A stretch of 64,000 nt of DNA from Beijerinckiaceae bacterium. GTDB taxonomy: Bacteria > Pseudomonadota > Alphaproteobacteria > Rhizobiales > Beijerinckiaceae. The stretch covers positions 47,485 through 111,484 of the forward strand of contig WSYC01000016.1 of the NCBI GenBank assembly GCA_009773635.1. The letters run 5' to 3'. Position 1 is the first letter of the stretch. Every line of letters starts with the position of its first letter. The notes beneath the pieces were generated by a model. It was not told the origin of the DNA. It made no database searches and saw only the letters and a program-made list of their open reading frames with translations. A program made the translations under genes and the position numbers. This document shows positions 1-8,512 of this stretch, piece by piece.

Positions 1-330
1 GTCCGCCATATCCTTCGGCAGCAGCGCGATGCGGATCTCTCGCGCCAGCCGATCCTGTTCGGCTTCCAGCCGCTGCTTTTCCTCGAAGGCGAGTGCGTGC
101 ATCTCGGCATCAAGCGCGGGATCGGCAAGCATCGCCTCGGCGCCAGCGCCTTCGCCAACAAGTGTCCGATAGGCGGCAATCGCCTGAACGACGGGTGCCA
201 GCGCGGAGGCTTCCCGGCTCAGGGCGACAATTCTGGCGGAATCGGAAGCCGATTCCAGTTCGCGCGAAATCATCTCATTTCGCGCAAGAATGGCATCGAG
301 TTTGTCTTCCGGGAGCGTGATGTCGGCCAT
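1..330 (-). CDS. prfA: peptide chain release factor 1, N-terminal part (cut by window edge)
   Basis: The first 110 residues of RF1, the class I factor that ends translation at UAA and UAG; the domains with the PxT and GGQ motifs lie outside the window. The visible part starts MADITLPEDKLDAILARNEM and is a charged helical stretch like the RF1 N-terminal domain. The ATG (complement of 328-330) has no strong Shine-Dalgarno sequence. It lies downstream of ptsP on the same strand, the ptsP-prfA order usual in Rhizobiales. The assignment rests on the N-terminal sequence and this context; the catalytic motifs are not visible. Confidence 0.85.
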   Translation of the reverse strand, partial: MADITLPEDKLDAILARNEMISRELESASDSARIVALSREASALAPVVQAIAAYRTLVGEGAGAEAMLADPALDAEMHALAFEEKQRLEAEQDRLAREIRIALLPKDMAD

Positions 331-351
331 GGCGCGTTTGCTATTCTCGAC

Positions 352-395
352 GCATTTTCTTCACGCGAACCGGCATCCACTTCGCTCGAAAATGC
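352..395. repeat. short dispersed palindromic repeat, copy 1
   Basis: A 44-bp imperfect palindrome with outer arms GCATTTTC and GAAAATGC, in the ptsP-prfA gap. It differs at only 5 of 44 positions from the element at 62531-62574. On the minus strand it holds the core AAGTGG-NNN-CCGG, which recurs in the elements near 4253 and 5990. It looks like a REP-type element of the kind known from Rhizobiales genomes. Confidence 0.75.
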
Positions 396-398
396 TTT

Positions 399-2669
399 TT
401 AAAACGACAGATCGTGCGCGGCGGCGAATTCGGTCAGATCCGCGCGCAGGGTTGGGCCATCAAACGCCGTCTCCAGCTTGCCCCGGACAAAGGTTTCCAG
501 CTTGCCAATATCAACCCCGCGCACCAGCGCCTTGACCGGGCCGATGTTGGACGGTGACATCGAGAACGAACGGAACCCGAGGCCGAGAAGGGCCAGCGCC
601 TCGATCGGCCGCCCCGCCATCTCGCCGCAGATGCTGACGGGCTTGCCGGTCTCGCGCGAGAGCCGTGCGACGCTGGCCAGTGCCCGGAGAAACGAGGGGT
701 GAAGCGTGTCGAAGCGCGTCGCCACCCGCGCGTTCTCGCGGTCGGCAGCGAACATGAACTGCATGAGATCATTGGTGCCGATAGAGACAAAATCCACTGC
801 GGCGAACAGCCGGTCGAGATCAAACAGCAGCGAAGGAACCTCCAGCATCACGCCGAGGTGCACCTGCCTCGGGCCATTCTGGTTGAGGCGACGCAGCCGT
901 TCACGCTCCCGATTGAGCATGCCGCGTGCAGCCTCGAACTCCTCAAGGGTCGAGATCATCGGCAGCATGATCCGCAAGTCCCGGTCGCGGGTCGCGTTCA
1001 GCAAGGCACGCAACTGGGTGCGCAGCAGCGCGGGCCGGTCGAGCCCGATCCGCACGGCCCGCCATCCGAGCGCGGGGTTCTCCTCGTCGATCTTGCGCAG
1101 ATACGGCAACACCTTGTCGCCGCCGATATCAAGCGTGCGGAAGGTGACCGGGCGCCTGTCGGCGATATCGATGATCGTCCGGTAGAGCGCCTCCTGCGCC
1201 TGGGCGCGCGGCAGCGAGGGCGCGACCATGAACAGGATTTCGGTACGGAAAAGCCCGACACCCGCCGCCCCCGTTTCATCAAGATTCGGCAGGTCCACGA
1301 GCAGGCCCGCGTTCATCTGGATATCGACGGAAACCTTGTCCTTCGAAATCGCCTGCTTGTCGCGCAGGGCGCGATACTGCTCCTGCCGCTTCGCCCGCAT
1401 CCGGGCGCGCTCGGCGTAGGCGGCCTCGACATCCGGCGAGGGCCGGATCTGGATTTCACCGCTGGCGCCATCGATGATGATCGCATCGCCCTGCTCGACA
1501 AGCCCGATAATGCCCTCGGCTTTGCCGACCGTGGGAATACCGAGCGCGCGCGCGACGATGGCGACGTGGCTGGTTGCGCCCCCCTCTTCCAGCACAAGCC
1601 CTCTGAGACGCAGGCGCTGGTATTCCAGCAGCGCCGCCGGCCCCATGGCACGGGCGACGAGAATGGCGTTTTCCGGCAGGTTCTCCGCCGCAAGTGTGAA
1701 GGCTGCGCCGGTCAGCTGGTGCAGGAGCCGGTTGGCAAGATCGTCGAGATCATGCAGTCGCTCACGCAGGTAGGGGTCCGTCTGCCGGAGCAGCCGGACG
1801 CGGATATCGCTCTGCACGCGCTCGACGGCAGCCTCGGCAGTAAGCCCGGTGTGGATCGCCTCCTGAAGCTTCCGGATCCAGCCGCGATCCTGCGCGAACA
1901 TGCGGAAGGTTTCGAGCACATCCCGGTGCTCGCCGGCATGGCTGAGCCCGCCGTGATCCATGAGATCGTCGATCGACGCCCGCAGGAGTTCGAGCGAGGC
2001 GTTGAGCCGCTTGAGTTCGGCCTCCGGGTCATCCGCAACGAGGTTCTTGATGACGACGCGTGGCTCGTGCAGCACGACATGACCAAGGCCGACGCCTTCC
2101 GCGATCGGCTGGGCCACCAGCGCCACCGTGCGCTTGACGACCGTGCCGCCGCTGCCGGGCCGGGCGAGCGCTTCAAGTTCGCCACCGGCGATCATCTCGG
2201 CGAGCACCATCGCGGTGGTCTGGAACGCCTCGATTTCCTCCTCGGAGTAGATGCGCGCGGCGCGGTTCTGCACGACGAGAACGCCGATGGCGTTGCCGGC
2301 CCGCAAGATCGGCACCCCGAGGAAGGAGGCGTAGATCTCCTCGCCCGTTTCCGGCTTGTAGGAGAACGAAGGGTGGCTCTGCGCATCCGACAGCGCAAGC
2401 GGCTGGGCTTCGCGCGCGATGAGGCCGACAAGGCCCTCGTCCATCCGCATCGTTGTCAGATGGACCGCCTCCCGGTTGAGGCCTTCGGTCGCATAAAGCT
2501 CAAGCGTGTTGTCGGCACGGGCGACATAGACCGAGCAGACCTCGGCGACCATGTTGTTCGCGATCAGCACGACGATGCGGTCGAGACGCTCCTGCGCGCT
2601 GGCGGGTTCGCTCATCACCTCGCGCAGGCGGCGCAGCAATACGCGCGGACCGACGAGGGAGCCTCGCAT
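399..2669 (-). CDS. ptsP: phosphoenolpyruvate-protein phosphotransferase of the nitrogen PTS (EI-Ntr)
   Basis: EI-Ntr takes phosphate from PEP and starts the regulatory PTS-Ntr relay (EI-Ntr, NPr, EIIA-Ntr), which controls nitrogen and potassium responses rather than sugar uptake. About 756 residues. An N-terminal GAF sensor domain (about residues 15-155) marks the Ntr form. Then come the HPr-binding and phospho-histidine domains, with active-site His in GGATSHVAIVARALG, and the PEP-binding barrel with GLFRTEILFM, GVMLEVPS, SIGTNDLMQF and SICGEMAGRP. I chose the ATG at 2669 because GGAAAGG lies upstream; an in-frame start at 2726 would add 19 residues of poor-looking sequence. It follows lysC on the same strand, the usual alphaproteobacterial order. 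Confidence 0.95.
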   Translation of the reverse strand: MRGSLVGPRVLLRRLREVMSEPASAQERLDRIVVLIANNMVAEVCSVYVARADNTLELYATEGLNREAVHLTTMRMDEGLVGLIAREAQPLALSDAQSHPSFSYKPETGEEIYASFLGVPILRAGNAIGVLVVQNRAARIYSEEEIEAFQTTAMVLAEMIAGGELEALARPGSGGTVVKRTVALVAQPIAEGVGLGHVVLHEPRVVIKNLVADDPEAELKRLNASLELLRASIDDLMDHGGLSHAGEHRDVLETFRMFAQDRGWIRKLQEAIHTGLTAEAAVERVQSDIRVRLLRQTDPYLRERLHDLDDLANRLLHQLTGAAFTLAAENLPENAILVARAMGPAALLEYQRLRLRGLVLEEGGATSHVAIVARALGIPTVGKAEGIIGLVEQGDAIIIDGASGEIQIRPSPDVEAAYAERARMRAKRQEQYRALRDKQAISKDKVSVDIQMNAGLLVDLPNLDETGAAGVGLFRTEILFMVAPSLPRAQAQEALYRTIIDIADRRPVTFRTLDIGGDKVLPYLRKIDEENPALGWRAVRIGLDRPALLRTQLRALLNATRDRDLRIMLPMISTLEEFEAARGMLNRERERLRRLNQNGPRQVHLGVMLEVPSLLFDLDRLFAAVDFVSIGTNDLMQFMFAADRENARVATRFDTLHPSFLRALASVARLSRETGKPVSICGEMAGRPIEALALLGLGFRSFSMSPSNIGPVKALVRGVDIGKLETFVRGKLETAFDGPTLRADLTEFAAAHDLSF

Positions 2670-2792
2670 CACCAGAGCATCCTTTCCCTGACCATCTCGC
2701 CGGCGCCCGCCGACAGCGGCGGGCACAGGGGGCGAGTCAGCCCTTCACTGAGCTACAATGCAGCATGGCATCGGCGCAAGCCGTGTCGACCA

Positions 2793-2817
2793 GATTCAGG
2801 GCAGGTCGCCCTGAATC
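2793..2817. repeat. perfect 10-bp inverted repeat between lysC and ptsP
   Basis: GATTCAGGGC and GCCCTGAATC separated by a 5-nt loop. It lies about 65 bases beyond the lysC stop on the minus strand, but no T-run follows in either direction, so it is not a standard intrinsic terminator. Each arm begins or ends with a GANTC site. It could be a transcript-end hairpin, a processing site or a protein-binding palindrome. Confidence 0.6.
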
Positions 2818-2880
2818 AGCTGCGGATTGCGCGCGATCCGATCCGGGTTCCTGTGGCAACGATCCCATGAGGATCGAATG

Positions 2881-4155
2881 TTACGCCGCGTCGAGTCCGT
2901 AAAGCGAGTGCAGCGTGCGCACCGCAAGTTCGGTGTAGGCGACGTCGATCAGCACGGAGAACTTGATCTCGCTGGTCGTGATCGCACGGATGTTGATGCC
3001 GCGATCCGCGAGCGCCTTGAAGGCCTTGGCGGCAACGCCGGCGTGGGAGCGCATGCCGACGCCGATCGCGGAAATCTTCGCCACATCCTGCACGCCCTGC
3101 AGCAGCTGATAGCCGATCTCGCCCTCGCGCTGCTTGATGACATCCATCGCGCGGGCATAGTCCGCCGAGGGCACCGTGAAGGTGATATCGGTCGTCGCGC
3201 CATCGGCCGAGACATTCTGGACGATCATGTCGACGACGATCGAGGCATCCGCGAGCGGCTCGAACACGGCTGCGGCGATGCCGGGCTTGTCCGCCACCTG
3301 CCGAAGCGTGATCTGCGCCTCGTCCTTCGAATAGGCGATTCCGGTGACAACGGGCTGTTCCATGATTTCTTCCTCAGCGCAGATCAGCGTGCCCGGCATC
3401 GGCTGGGCGGGATTGTCGAAACTCGACCGCACAAACGTGCGGACATTATGCACCATCGCAAGCTCGACCGAGCGCACTTGCAGCACCTTGGCGCCAAGCG
3501 ATGCCATTTCCAGCATTTCCTCGAACGCAACCTTGTCGAGCCGGCGCGCCTTGGTGACGATCCGAGGGTCGGTTGTATAGACGCCATCGACATCGGTGTA
3601 GATGTCGCAACGCTCGGCGTTGAGCGCCGCAGCCAGTGCCACGGCGCTCGTATCCGATCCGCCGCGCCCGAGCGTCGCGATGCGCTGGGCGCCAGGCTCG
3701 ATGCCCTGAAATCCCGCGACAACGGCAACCTCACCTGCATCCGCGAAAGACTTCAGCATCGCACTGCCGTCGATACCGGCAATCCGGGCCGAGCCATGCG
3801 CGGTATCGGTCGTGAGCGGGATCTGCCAACCCTGCCAGGAGCGCGCCTTCAGGCCAATCGCCTGCAGGCAGATGGCGAGAAGGCCGGAGGTCACCTGCTC
3901 GCCGGAAGCGACGACGGTATCATACTCGCGCTGGTCATAGAGCGGCGAGGCGTCCTTCACCCAGGCGACGAGCTCGTTCGTTTTGCCGGACATCGCGGAG
4001 ACGACCACAGCGACGTCATAGCCCGCCTCGACCTCACGCTTGACGTGCTGCGCGACGTTCTTGATGCGCTCGATATTGGCAACCGACGTGCCTCCGAACT
4101 TCATGACGAGGCGGGGTCGACCGCCGGACTGGGGACGTGGATTGGGACTGTGCAT
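2881..4155 (-). CDS. lysC: aspartate kinase
   Basis: Phosphorylates aspartate, the first step toward lysine, methionine, threonine and diaminopimelate. About 424 residues, normal for the monofunctional class. The kinase domain opens with VMKFGGTSVANIERIKNV and holds GRGGSDTSAVALAAAL; the C-terminal third carries two ACT domains expected to bind feedback inhibitors. I chose the ATG at 4155. The ATG at 4104, directly at MKFGGTSV, has no ribosome site, and a longer frame to 4314 runs through repeat-like DNA. Adjacent to ptsP on the same strand, as in many Rhizobiales. Confidence 0.95.
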   Translation of the reverse strand: MHSPNPRPQSGGRPRLVMKFGGTSVANIERIKNVAQHVKREVEAGYDVAVVVSAMSGKTNELVAWVKDASPLYDQREYDTVVASGEQVTSGLLAICLQAIGLKARSWQGWQIPLTTDTAHGSARIAGIDGSAMLKSFADAGEVAVVAGFQGIEPGAQRIATLGRGGSDTSAVALAAALNAERCDIYTDVDGVYTTDPRIVTKARRLDKVAFEEMLEMASLGAKVLQVRSVELAMVHNVRTFVRSSFDNPAQPMPGTLICAEEEIMEQPVVTGIAYSKDEAQITLRQVADKPGIAAAVFEPLADASIVVDMIVQNVSADGATTDITFTVPSADYARAMDVIKQREGEIGYQLLQGVQDVAKISAIGVGMRSHAGVAAKAFKALADRGINIRAITTSEIKFSVLIDVAYTELAVRTLHSLYGLDAA

Positions 4156-4238
4156 CAGAGCCTTCGCGCATTCGGATACGCCCGCATCTGCATCAATTGA
4201 TGCAGACAGGGTGGAAAAAGCAGACCGCGGGCGTATAG

Positions 4239-4280
4239 AGCATGAACCGGAAAAGTGGAAACCGGATTTTCGTCGAAGGA
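4239..4280. repeat. short dispersed palindromic repeat, diverged copy 2
   Basis: In the 204-bp lysC-ubiG divergent gap. It holds the core AAGTGG-AAA-CCGG (4253-4265) flanked by CCGGAAA and ATTTTCG, so it can fold only imperfectly. It resembles the elements at 5975-6023 and, on the opposite strand, 352-395 and 62531-62574. The outer limits are estimates. Confidence 0.5.
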
Positions 4281-4359
4281 CCGACAAAATGGACCCCGGC
4301 TGTCGTTCGCCCATGCCATCTCCGGCGCCGCTGCCGGAAAAATCGAGAGGATGTCAGCC

Positions 4360-5115
4360 ATGAAGAACGCTGCAACCGCAGGTCAGAGCGCGCTCGTCGA
4401 TGCCGGCGAGATCGCGCGCTTCAACGCCATGGCGGCGGATTGGTGGAACCCCGATGGCCCGATGAAGCCGCTGCACCGGCTCAACCCTGTCCGCCTCGGC
4501 TTCCTCAAGCAGGAATTCGCACGCCATTTCGGACGGGATGCGCGCGCGATGCGCCCGTTCGAGGGGCTCTCGCTGCTCGATATCGGCTGCGGTGCAGGCC
4601 TTGTCGCCGAGCCGCTGGCGCGGCAGGGGTTTGCCGTCACCGGCATCGATCTCGCGGAGGAAAATATCGCCGTCGCCCGTGCGCACGCCGAGGCGCAAGG
4701 GCTCGCCATCGATTATCGCGCCAGCCCGATCGAGACCCTGCCCGAGGATGCGCGGTACGATGCCATCACGCTACTGGAGGTCGTCGAGCACGTGCCGGAT
4801 GTACCGGCCTTTGTGATGGAGGCCGCGCTGAGGCTCAAGCCTGGCGGCATGCTGATCGCCTCGACGCTCAACCGGACGATGAAAGCCTATGCGCTGGCGA
4901 TCCTTGGTGCGGAATATGTGCTGCGCTGGTTGCCGGTCGGCACGCACGACTGGGCGAAATTCGTGACGCCCGATGAGCTGGATGCCAGCTTCGAAGCTGC
5001 AGGGCTCGCGCCGGCCAACCGGTCCGGCATGGTACTGAACCCGCTCGGGATGGAGTGGCGGCTTTCAGGGGATTGCGACGTCAACTACCTCGCATCGGCC
5101 ACGAAGCCCGCGTGA
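4360..5115 (+). CDS. ubiG: 3-demethylubiquinol / 2-polyprenyl-6-hydroxyphenol O-methyltransferase
   Basis: Performs both O-methylations of ubiquinone synthesis. About 251 residues, near the E. coli length. It opens with the family-typical EIARFNAMAADWWNPDGPMK and has the SAM-binding motif LDIGCGAGLVAEPLARQG, then LLEVVEHVPD and LKPGGMLIASTLNR. The ATG at 4360 is preferred because GAGAGG sits 9 bases upstream; the ATG at 4351 abuts that site. It diverges from lysC and converges with the DUF1178 gene, as seen in many alphaproteobacteria. Confidence 0.95.
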   Translation: MKNAATAGQSALVDAGEIARFNAMAADWWNPDGPMKPLHRLNPVRLGFLKQEFARHFGRDARAMRPFEGLSLLDIGCGAGLVAEPLARQGFAVTGIDLAEENIAVARAHAEAQGLAIDYRASPIETLPEDARYDAITLLEVVEHVPDVPAFVMEAALRLKPGGMLIASTLNRTMKAYALAILGAEYVLRWLPVGTHDWAKFVTPDELDASFEAAGLAPANRSGMVLNPLGMEWRLSGDCDVNYLASATKPA

Positions 5116-5133
5116 TCCCGCGGGCCGATCCGG

Positions 5134-5559
5134 TCAGTTGAGGTCATCCGGCAGCACCGGAACCGGCAGAACCTCGATGCCTTCCTCGCCGAGCGCCCGC
5201 GCCTCGTCCGGGCTGGTCACACCATAAATCGCGCGCTCGTCTTTTTCACCGTAGTGGATCTTGCGGGCCTCATCGGCGAATTCAGCCCCGACATTCTCGG
5301 CGTTGGCCTCGAGATGTTGGCGGAAGGCGCGGAGAATCGCCCGGATTTCGTGATCCTTGCTCCCCGGCGCAACAACGGGCTGCGGCTCCTGATCATGCAC
5401 GGCCACCGCCGGCGCCATGATCTGTTTCACGATCGAGTGCGAACCGCATATCGGACAGTTGAGCTGCCCGGCGGCAACCTGCGCGTCGAAAGCATCGCTG
5501 TCACGGAACCAGCTGTCGAATGCATGGGCGGCTTCGCACTGGAGAGCGTAACGGATCAT
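5134..5559 (-). CDS. DUF1178 family protein
   Basis: A 141-residue protein of the DUF1178 family, whose function is unknown. The family opening is clear (MIRYALQCEAAHAFDSWFRD), followed by a CPICGS knuckle that with the earlier Cys could bind a metal, and conserved VKQIMAPAVAV. The middle region is charged. Its start overlaps the nitrilase stop by 4 bases (ATGA), so the two are probably translationally coupled. This pairing with a Nit2-like hydrolase and grxC is common in Rhizobiales, which hints at a shared thiol or amide repair context; that is inference. Confidence 0.88.
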   Translation of the reverse strand: MIRYALQCEAAHAFDSWFRDSDAFDAQVAAGQLNCPICGSHSIVKQIMAPAVAVHDQEPQPVVAPGSKDHEIRAILRAFRQHLEANAENVGAEFADEARKIHYGEKDERAIYGVTSPDEARALGEEGIEVLPVPVLPDDLN

Positions 5560-6464
5560 TCGGCCGCCTGTTCCACCCCGAACCCCTGCCGGGTAACAGC
5601 AATGTCACGCGCGTGACGAAGGGCGGGGATACGGCTGCGCGCATCGGCAACAGCGGCAAGATCGAGCGCCGCGAAGATCGGTCCGGGTGTATCGCCGGCC
5701 TCGGCGAGCACACGGCCCCAGGGGTCAATGATGATGGAATGGCCGTAGGTCTCGCGCCCGTCCTCGTGCACCCCGCCTTGCGCGGCGGAGATCATGAACG
5801 AGCCGGTCTCAATCGCGCGGGCGCGTTGCAGAACGCTCCAGTGTGCTTCCCCGGTCTGTCTGGTGAAGCAGGCCGGCGCGGTCAGGATATCCGCCCCCGC
5901 CTCGGCGAGCGCACGGAACAGCGCGGGAAAGCGGAGATCGTAACAGATGCCCATGCCGAGGATCGCGTCCCGCACCGCAGGACCCCGAAAAGTGGCGTCC
6001 GGTTTTCGGACAAGGTCCTGCGGCAGAGCCAAAGGCGCGACGACGGCGCAGGTTCCGGCGGTGTAGGTGTTGCTTTCGCGCCAGCTTTCGCCGTTCGGCA
6101 GATCAACATCAAACAGATGAAGCTTGTCATAGCGCGCGACGACGCCGCCGTCCGGCCCGACCAGCAAGCCGCGATTGGCGAGCTTGTCACCCTCTTTCAC
6201 CGCGATCGAGCCGAGGTGAAAATGCACGGCGTGCTGGCGCGCGAAATCCCGGACCGCCGCGAGCATGGGATCAGCATCTTCGGGGCGGATCGCCTCGAAG
6301 AACGCGGGTCGGTTGCGCTCGATGATATTCGACATCTCCGGCGATTGCACGAAGCGCGCGCCGCGTGCCACCGCGTCCTTCGCCATGGCGAGGAGATCAT
6401 CGATGTTGCGCGCCACCGCTCGGGTGGTGCGCATCTGGAGGGCGGCAACGGTGAGCACGGTCAT
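5556..6464 (-). CDS. carbon-nitrogen hydrolase, Nit2-like amidase, with in-frame palindromic insertion
   Basis: A nitrilase-superfamily amidase, 302 residues, probably acting on omega-amides or deaminated glutathione as Nit1/Nit2 homologues do. The catalytic triad is visible: Glu in FVQSPEMSN, Lys in RYDKLHLFDVD and Cys in GMGICYDLRFPALFRAL. Just before the Cys strand lies an unusual segment, QDLVRKPDATFRGPA, encoded by a palindromic repeat at 5975-6023; relatives usually run straight from the preceding loop into this strand. The frame stays open, so the protein may be functional with an extra loop near the active site. Gene order grxC, nitrilase, DUF1178 on one strand. Confidence 0.85.
   Translation of the reverse strand: MTVLTVAALQMRTTRAVARNIDDLLAMAKDAVARGARFVQSPEMSNIIERNRPAFFEAIRPEDADPMLAAVRDFARQHAVHFHLGSIAVKEGDKLANRGLLVGPDGGVVARYDKLHLFDVDLPNGESWRESNTYTAGTCAVVAPLALPQDLVRKPDATFRGPAVRDAILGMGICYDLRFPALFRALAEAGADILTAPACFTRQTGEAHWSVLQRARAIETGSFMISAAQGGVHEDGRETYGHSIIIDPWGRVLAEAGDTPGPIFAALDLAAVADARSRIPALRHARDIAVTRQGFGVEQAAE
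5975..6023. repeat. palindromic repeat copy 3, inside the nitrilase coding sequence
   Basis: Perfect outer arms CCGCAGGACC and GGTCCTGCGG with inner arms CCGAAAA and TTTTCGG, giving a long hairpin around the core AAGTGG-CGT-CCGG (5990-6002). The same core occurs at three other sites in the window. It is translated in frame within the nitrilase gene. Confidence 0.8.
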
Positions 6465-6476
6465 GCCGGTATCATC

Positions 6477-6734
6477 CTAGGCTTTGAGCAGGGGATCAAG
6501 CCTGCCCCGCGCATCGAGCGCATGAAGATCGTCACAGCCGCCGATGTGCTGGCCGCCGATGAAAATCTGCGGCACGGTCGAGCGGCCGTTAGCGCGCTTT
6601 GCCATCGCGCGCTGGCCCTCCGGATCGGTGGTGAGGTCGATCTCGGTGAAGGCCGCGCCCTTCTGGGCGAGCAACGCCTTCGCGGCGCGGCAATAGGGGC
6701 AGGTTGATTTCGAATAGACAATGATCTCGGGCAT
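6477..6734 (-). CDS. grxC: glutaredoxin 3
   Basis: A small dithiol glutaredoxin that reduces disulfides and glutathione mixed disulfides using glutathione. About 85 residues, typical for GrxC. The active site CPYC lies at residues 11-14 in VYSKSTCPYCRAAKALL; the cis-proline appears in STVPQIFIGG and the glutathione-binding GGCDDL follows. I chose the internal ATG at 6734, which gives the normal length; an ATG at 6761 would add nine residues. It lies 12 bases upstream of the nitrilase start and just downstream of comF, so these probably form one transcript. Confidence 0.93.
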   Translation of the reverse strand: MPEIIVYSKSTCPYCRAAKALLAQKGAAFTEIDLTTDPEGQRAMAKRANGRSTVPQIFIGGQHIGGCDDLHALDARGRLDPLLKA

Positions 6735-6747
6735 GAAGGCTCTCGGG

Positions 6748-7629
6748 TTAGATGTCGCCATCGGCGACGAGTGTGAAGGTCAGGACATCAATGCGGGCCG
6801 CGCCCGCCTTCCGCAAGATATGGGCACAGGCGTTCAAAGTGGAACCCGTTGTGCGGACATCATCGATCACAACCACGCGACGACCTGTGATCAACCCCTG
6901 ATGTTCGGGCGCAATGCCGAAGGCACCCTGAAGGTTCTGCTGCCGTTCGGGACGCCGGAGCCCGACCTGCGCGCGGGTATGCCGGATGCGCCGGAGCGCA
7001 TCGAGGTTGACCGGCACGCCCGTCTGCCGCGAGACGGCGTTGGCCAGCAGCGCGGCCTGATTGTAGCGCCGCCGCCAGAGGCGAAAGCGATGCATCGGCA
7101 CCGGCACCAGGAGATCGGCCTCCTCCAGCACGTCGCGGCCCGCTTGCACCATCATTTTCGCCATCAAGGTCGCAAGATCGAGCCGCTCGCCATATTTCAG
7201 CCGGCCGACGAGATCGCGCGCCGTATCCTTGTGCCGTGCCACCGCCCGCGCCCGATCAAACCGCGGCGGATCCGCAATCGCGGCCGGCGAGAGCATGCCC
7301 ATGCCATAGTCCACCGCGAAAGGCGTGCCGAGGCGTTCGCAGTACGGTTTTGAAATCAACGGCATCGCGTTCCAGCAGGTGACGCAGAGCGAGAAAGGCG
7401 TCGCGGTCGCGGCCTCGCAGGTCACGCATTGCGGGGGATAGAGCAGTTCGACGCCAGTGCGAAGCGCTCCGCCGGCGATATGGCGCGGATGGAAACGCCG
7501 CAGGAACCTGCGCCAGCCGGCATCCGCGATATCCGGCGTTTCGGACGCTGGAAAATCCGCGACATCCGGCAAATCCGTGGTATCTGCGCCCGGCAGCGGT
7601 CTGGCTGAGGATTTGTGCGTGAGCGACAT
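6748..7629 (-). CDS. comF: ComF family phosphoribosyltransferase-like protein
   Basis: A ComF/GntX-type protein, linked in other bacteria to DNA uptake, whose enzyme role here is unknown. It has the N-terminal zinc-binding pattern (PPQCVTC, then LCVTCW) and a C-terminal phosphoribosyltransferase fold with PRPP-loop motif VVVIDDVRTTGSTLNACA. At about 293 residues it is somewhat longer than usual, because about 45 residues precede the expected start near LYPPQC. The ATG at 7629 has no good ribosome site and overlaps the start of the divergent methyltransferase, so the true start could lie further in. Confidence 0.85.
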   Translation of the reverse strand: MSLTHKSSARPLPGADTTDLPDVADFPASETPDIADAGWRRFLRRFHPRHIAGGALRTGVELLYPPQCVTCEAATATPFSLCVTCWNAMPLISKPYCERLGTPFAVDYGMGMLSPAAIADPPRFDRARAVARHKDTARDLVGRLKYGERLDLATLMAKMMVQAGRDVLEEADLLVPVPMHRFRLWRRRYNQAALLANAVSRQTGVPVNLDALRRIRHTRAQVGLRRPERQQNLQGAFGIAPEHQGLITGRRVVVIDDVRTTGSTLNACAHILRKAGAARIDVLTFTLVADGDI

Positions 7630-8473
7630 GGCCCAAGAGGTTCCCGAACTCTTCGACTTCGTCAAGGCAAACCGCGCCGACAGCCGCGCATCCCGGCAAG
7701 GCCCGGCCCGTTTTCTACTCGACAGGATGGCGGATGATCTCACCGATCGTCTTGCGCCAGTGCTTCGCCCCTTCGAGGCGGTGCTGGATTTCGGCACGCC
7801 GTTCGGGGCTTTCGGCGCAGTGCTGGAGGCGGTTCGCCCCGGCACGAAGCGGGTCACAGTGCCCCCGGCCGAAACCCGCGCACCGCTGCCGGAAGGTGCG
7901 TTCAACCTAGCACTCTCCGGCATGCAGATGCACCGCGTCAACGATCTGCCGGGCCTGCTGATCCAGCTCCGGCGCGCGCTGAAGCCGGACGGCCTGATGA
8001 TGGCGACTTTCCCCGGTGGCGATACGCTGAGCGAGTTGCGCGATGCCTTGATGACAGCGGAGAGCGAGATCCGTGGCGCGGCGGGCCTCAGGGTCTTCCC
8101 GATGATCGACGTGCGTGCTGCCGGGCAATTGCTCCAGCGCGCGGGCTTCGCGCTGCCGGTGGCAGATAGCGAGCGGCTCACCGTGCGCTATCCTGATCTC
8201 TTCGCGTTGATCCGCGATCTGCGGGCGATGGGAGGCACGGCATCCATGCTGGTACGGTCCGGCCAACCCGGCCTCACGCGCGGCATCATCCTCCGGGCGG
8301 CGGAGATCTACCGGGAACGCTATACCGATGCGGATGGGCGCATCCGCGCCACCTTCGAGATGATCTGGATTTCAGGTTGGGCACCGGACGCGAGCCAGCC
8401 CAAGCCGCTGAAGCCGGGCAGCGCGAAAATGCGGCTGGAAGACGCCCTGAAGGCCGTCAGGAAAGAGCGTTAG
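7619..8473 (+). CDS. BioC-like SAM-dependent methyltransferase
   Basis: About 284 residues, similar to the BioC/NDUFAF5-type methyltransferases commonly found next to comF in alphaproteobacteria. Visible: the opening PELFDFVKANRADSRASRQG, the SAM strand AVLDFGTPFGAF, the post-motif region NLALSGMQMHRVNDLPGLL and LKPDGLMMATFPGG. The glycine-rich SAM loop is less canonical than usual. The GTG at 7619 is chosen because GAGG lies about 8 bases upstream; an in-frame ATG follows at 7628. The start overlaps the comF start on the other strand. The substrate cannot be told from sequence. Confidence 0.82.
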   Translation: MSDMAQEVPELFDFVKANRADSRASRQGPARFLLDRMADDLTDRLAPVLRPFEAVLDFGTPFGAFGAVLEAVRPGTKRVTVPPAETRAPLPEGAFNLALSGMQMHRVNDLPGLLIQLRRALKPDGLMMATFPGGDTLSELRDALMTAESEIRGAAGLRVFPMIDVRAAGQLLQRAGFALPVADSERLTVRYPDLFALIRDLRAMGGTASMLVRSGQPGLTRGIILRAAEIYRERYTDADGRIRATFEMIWISGWAPDASQPKPLKPGSAKMRLEDALKAVRKER

Positions 8474-8512
8474 GGCCGGGCGCAAACATCAGGCTTATTT
8501 CAGTGCGCAAGC

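Noticed and set aside
699..2870. Long open frame (723 codons) opposite ptsP
   Set aside because: Composition is an antisense shadow of a well-conserved gene in GC-rich DNA; no domain recognised. Similar shadows oppose secA (12333-14696) and ccoN (34113-35687).
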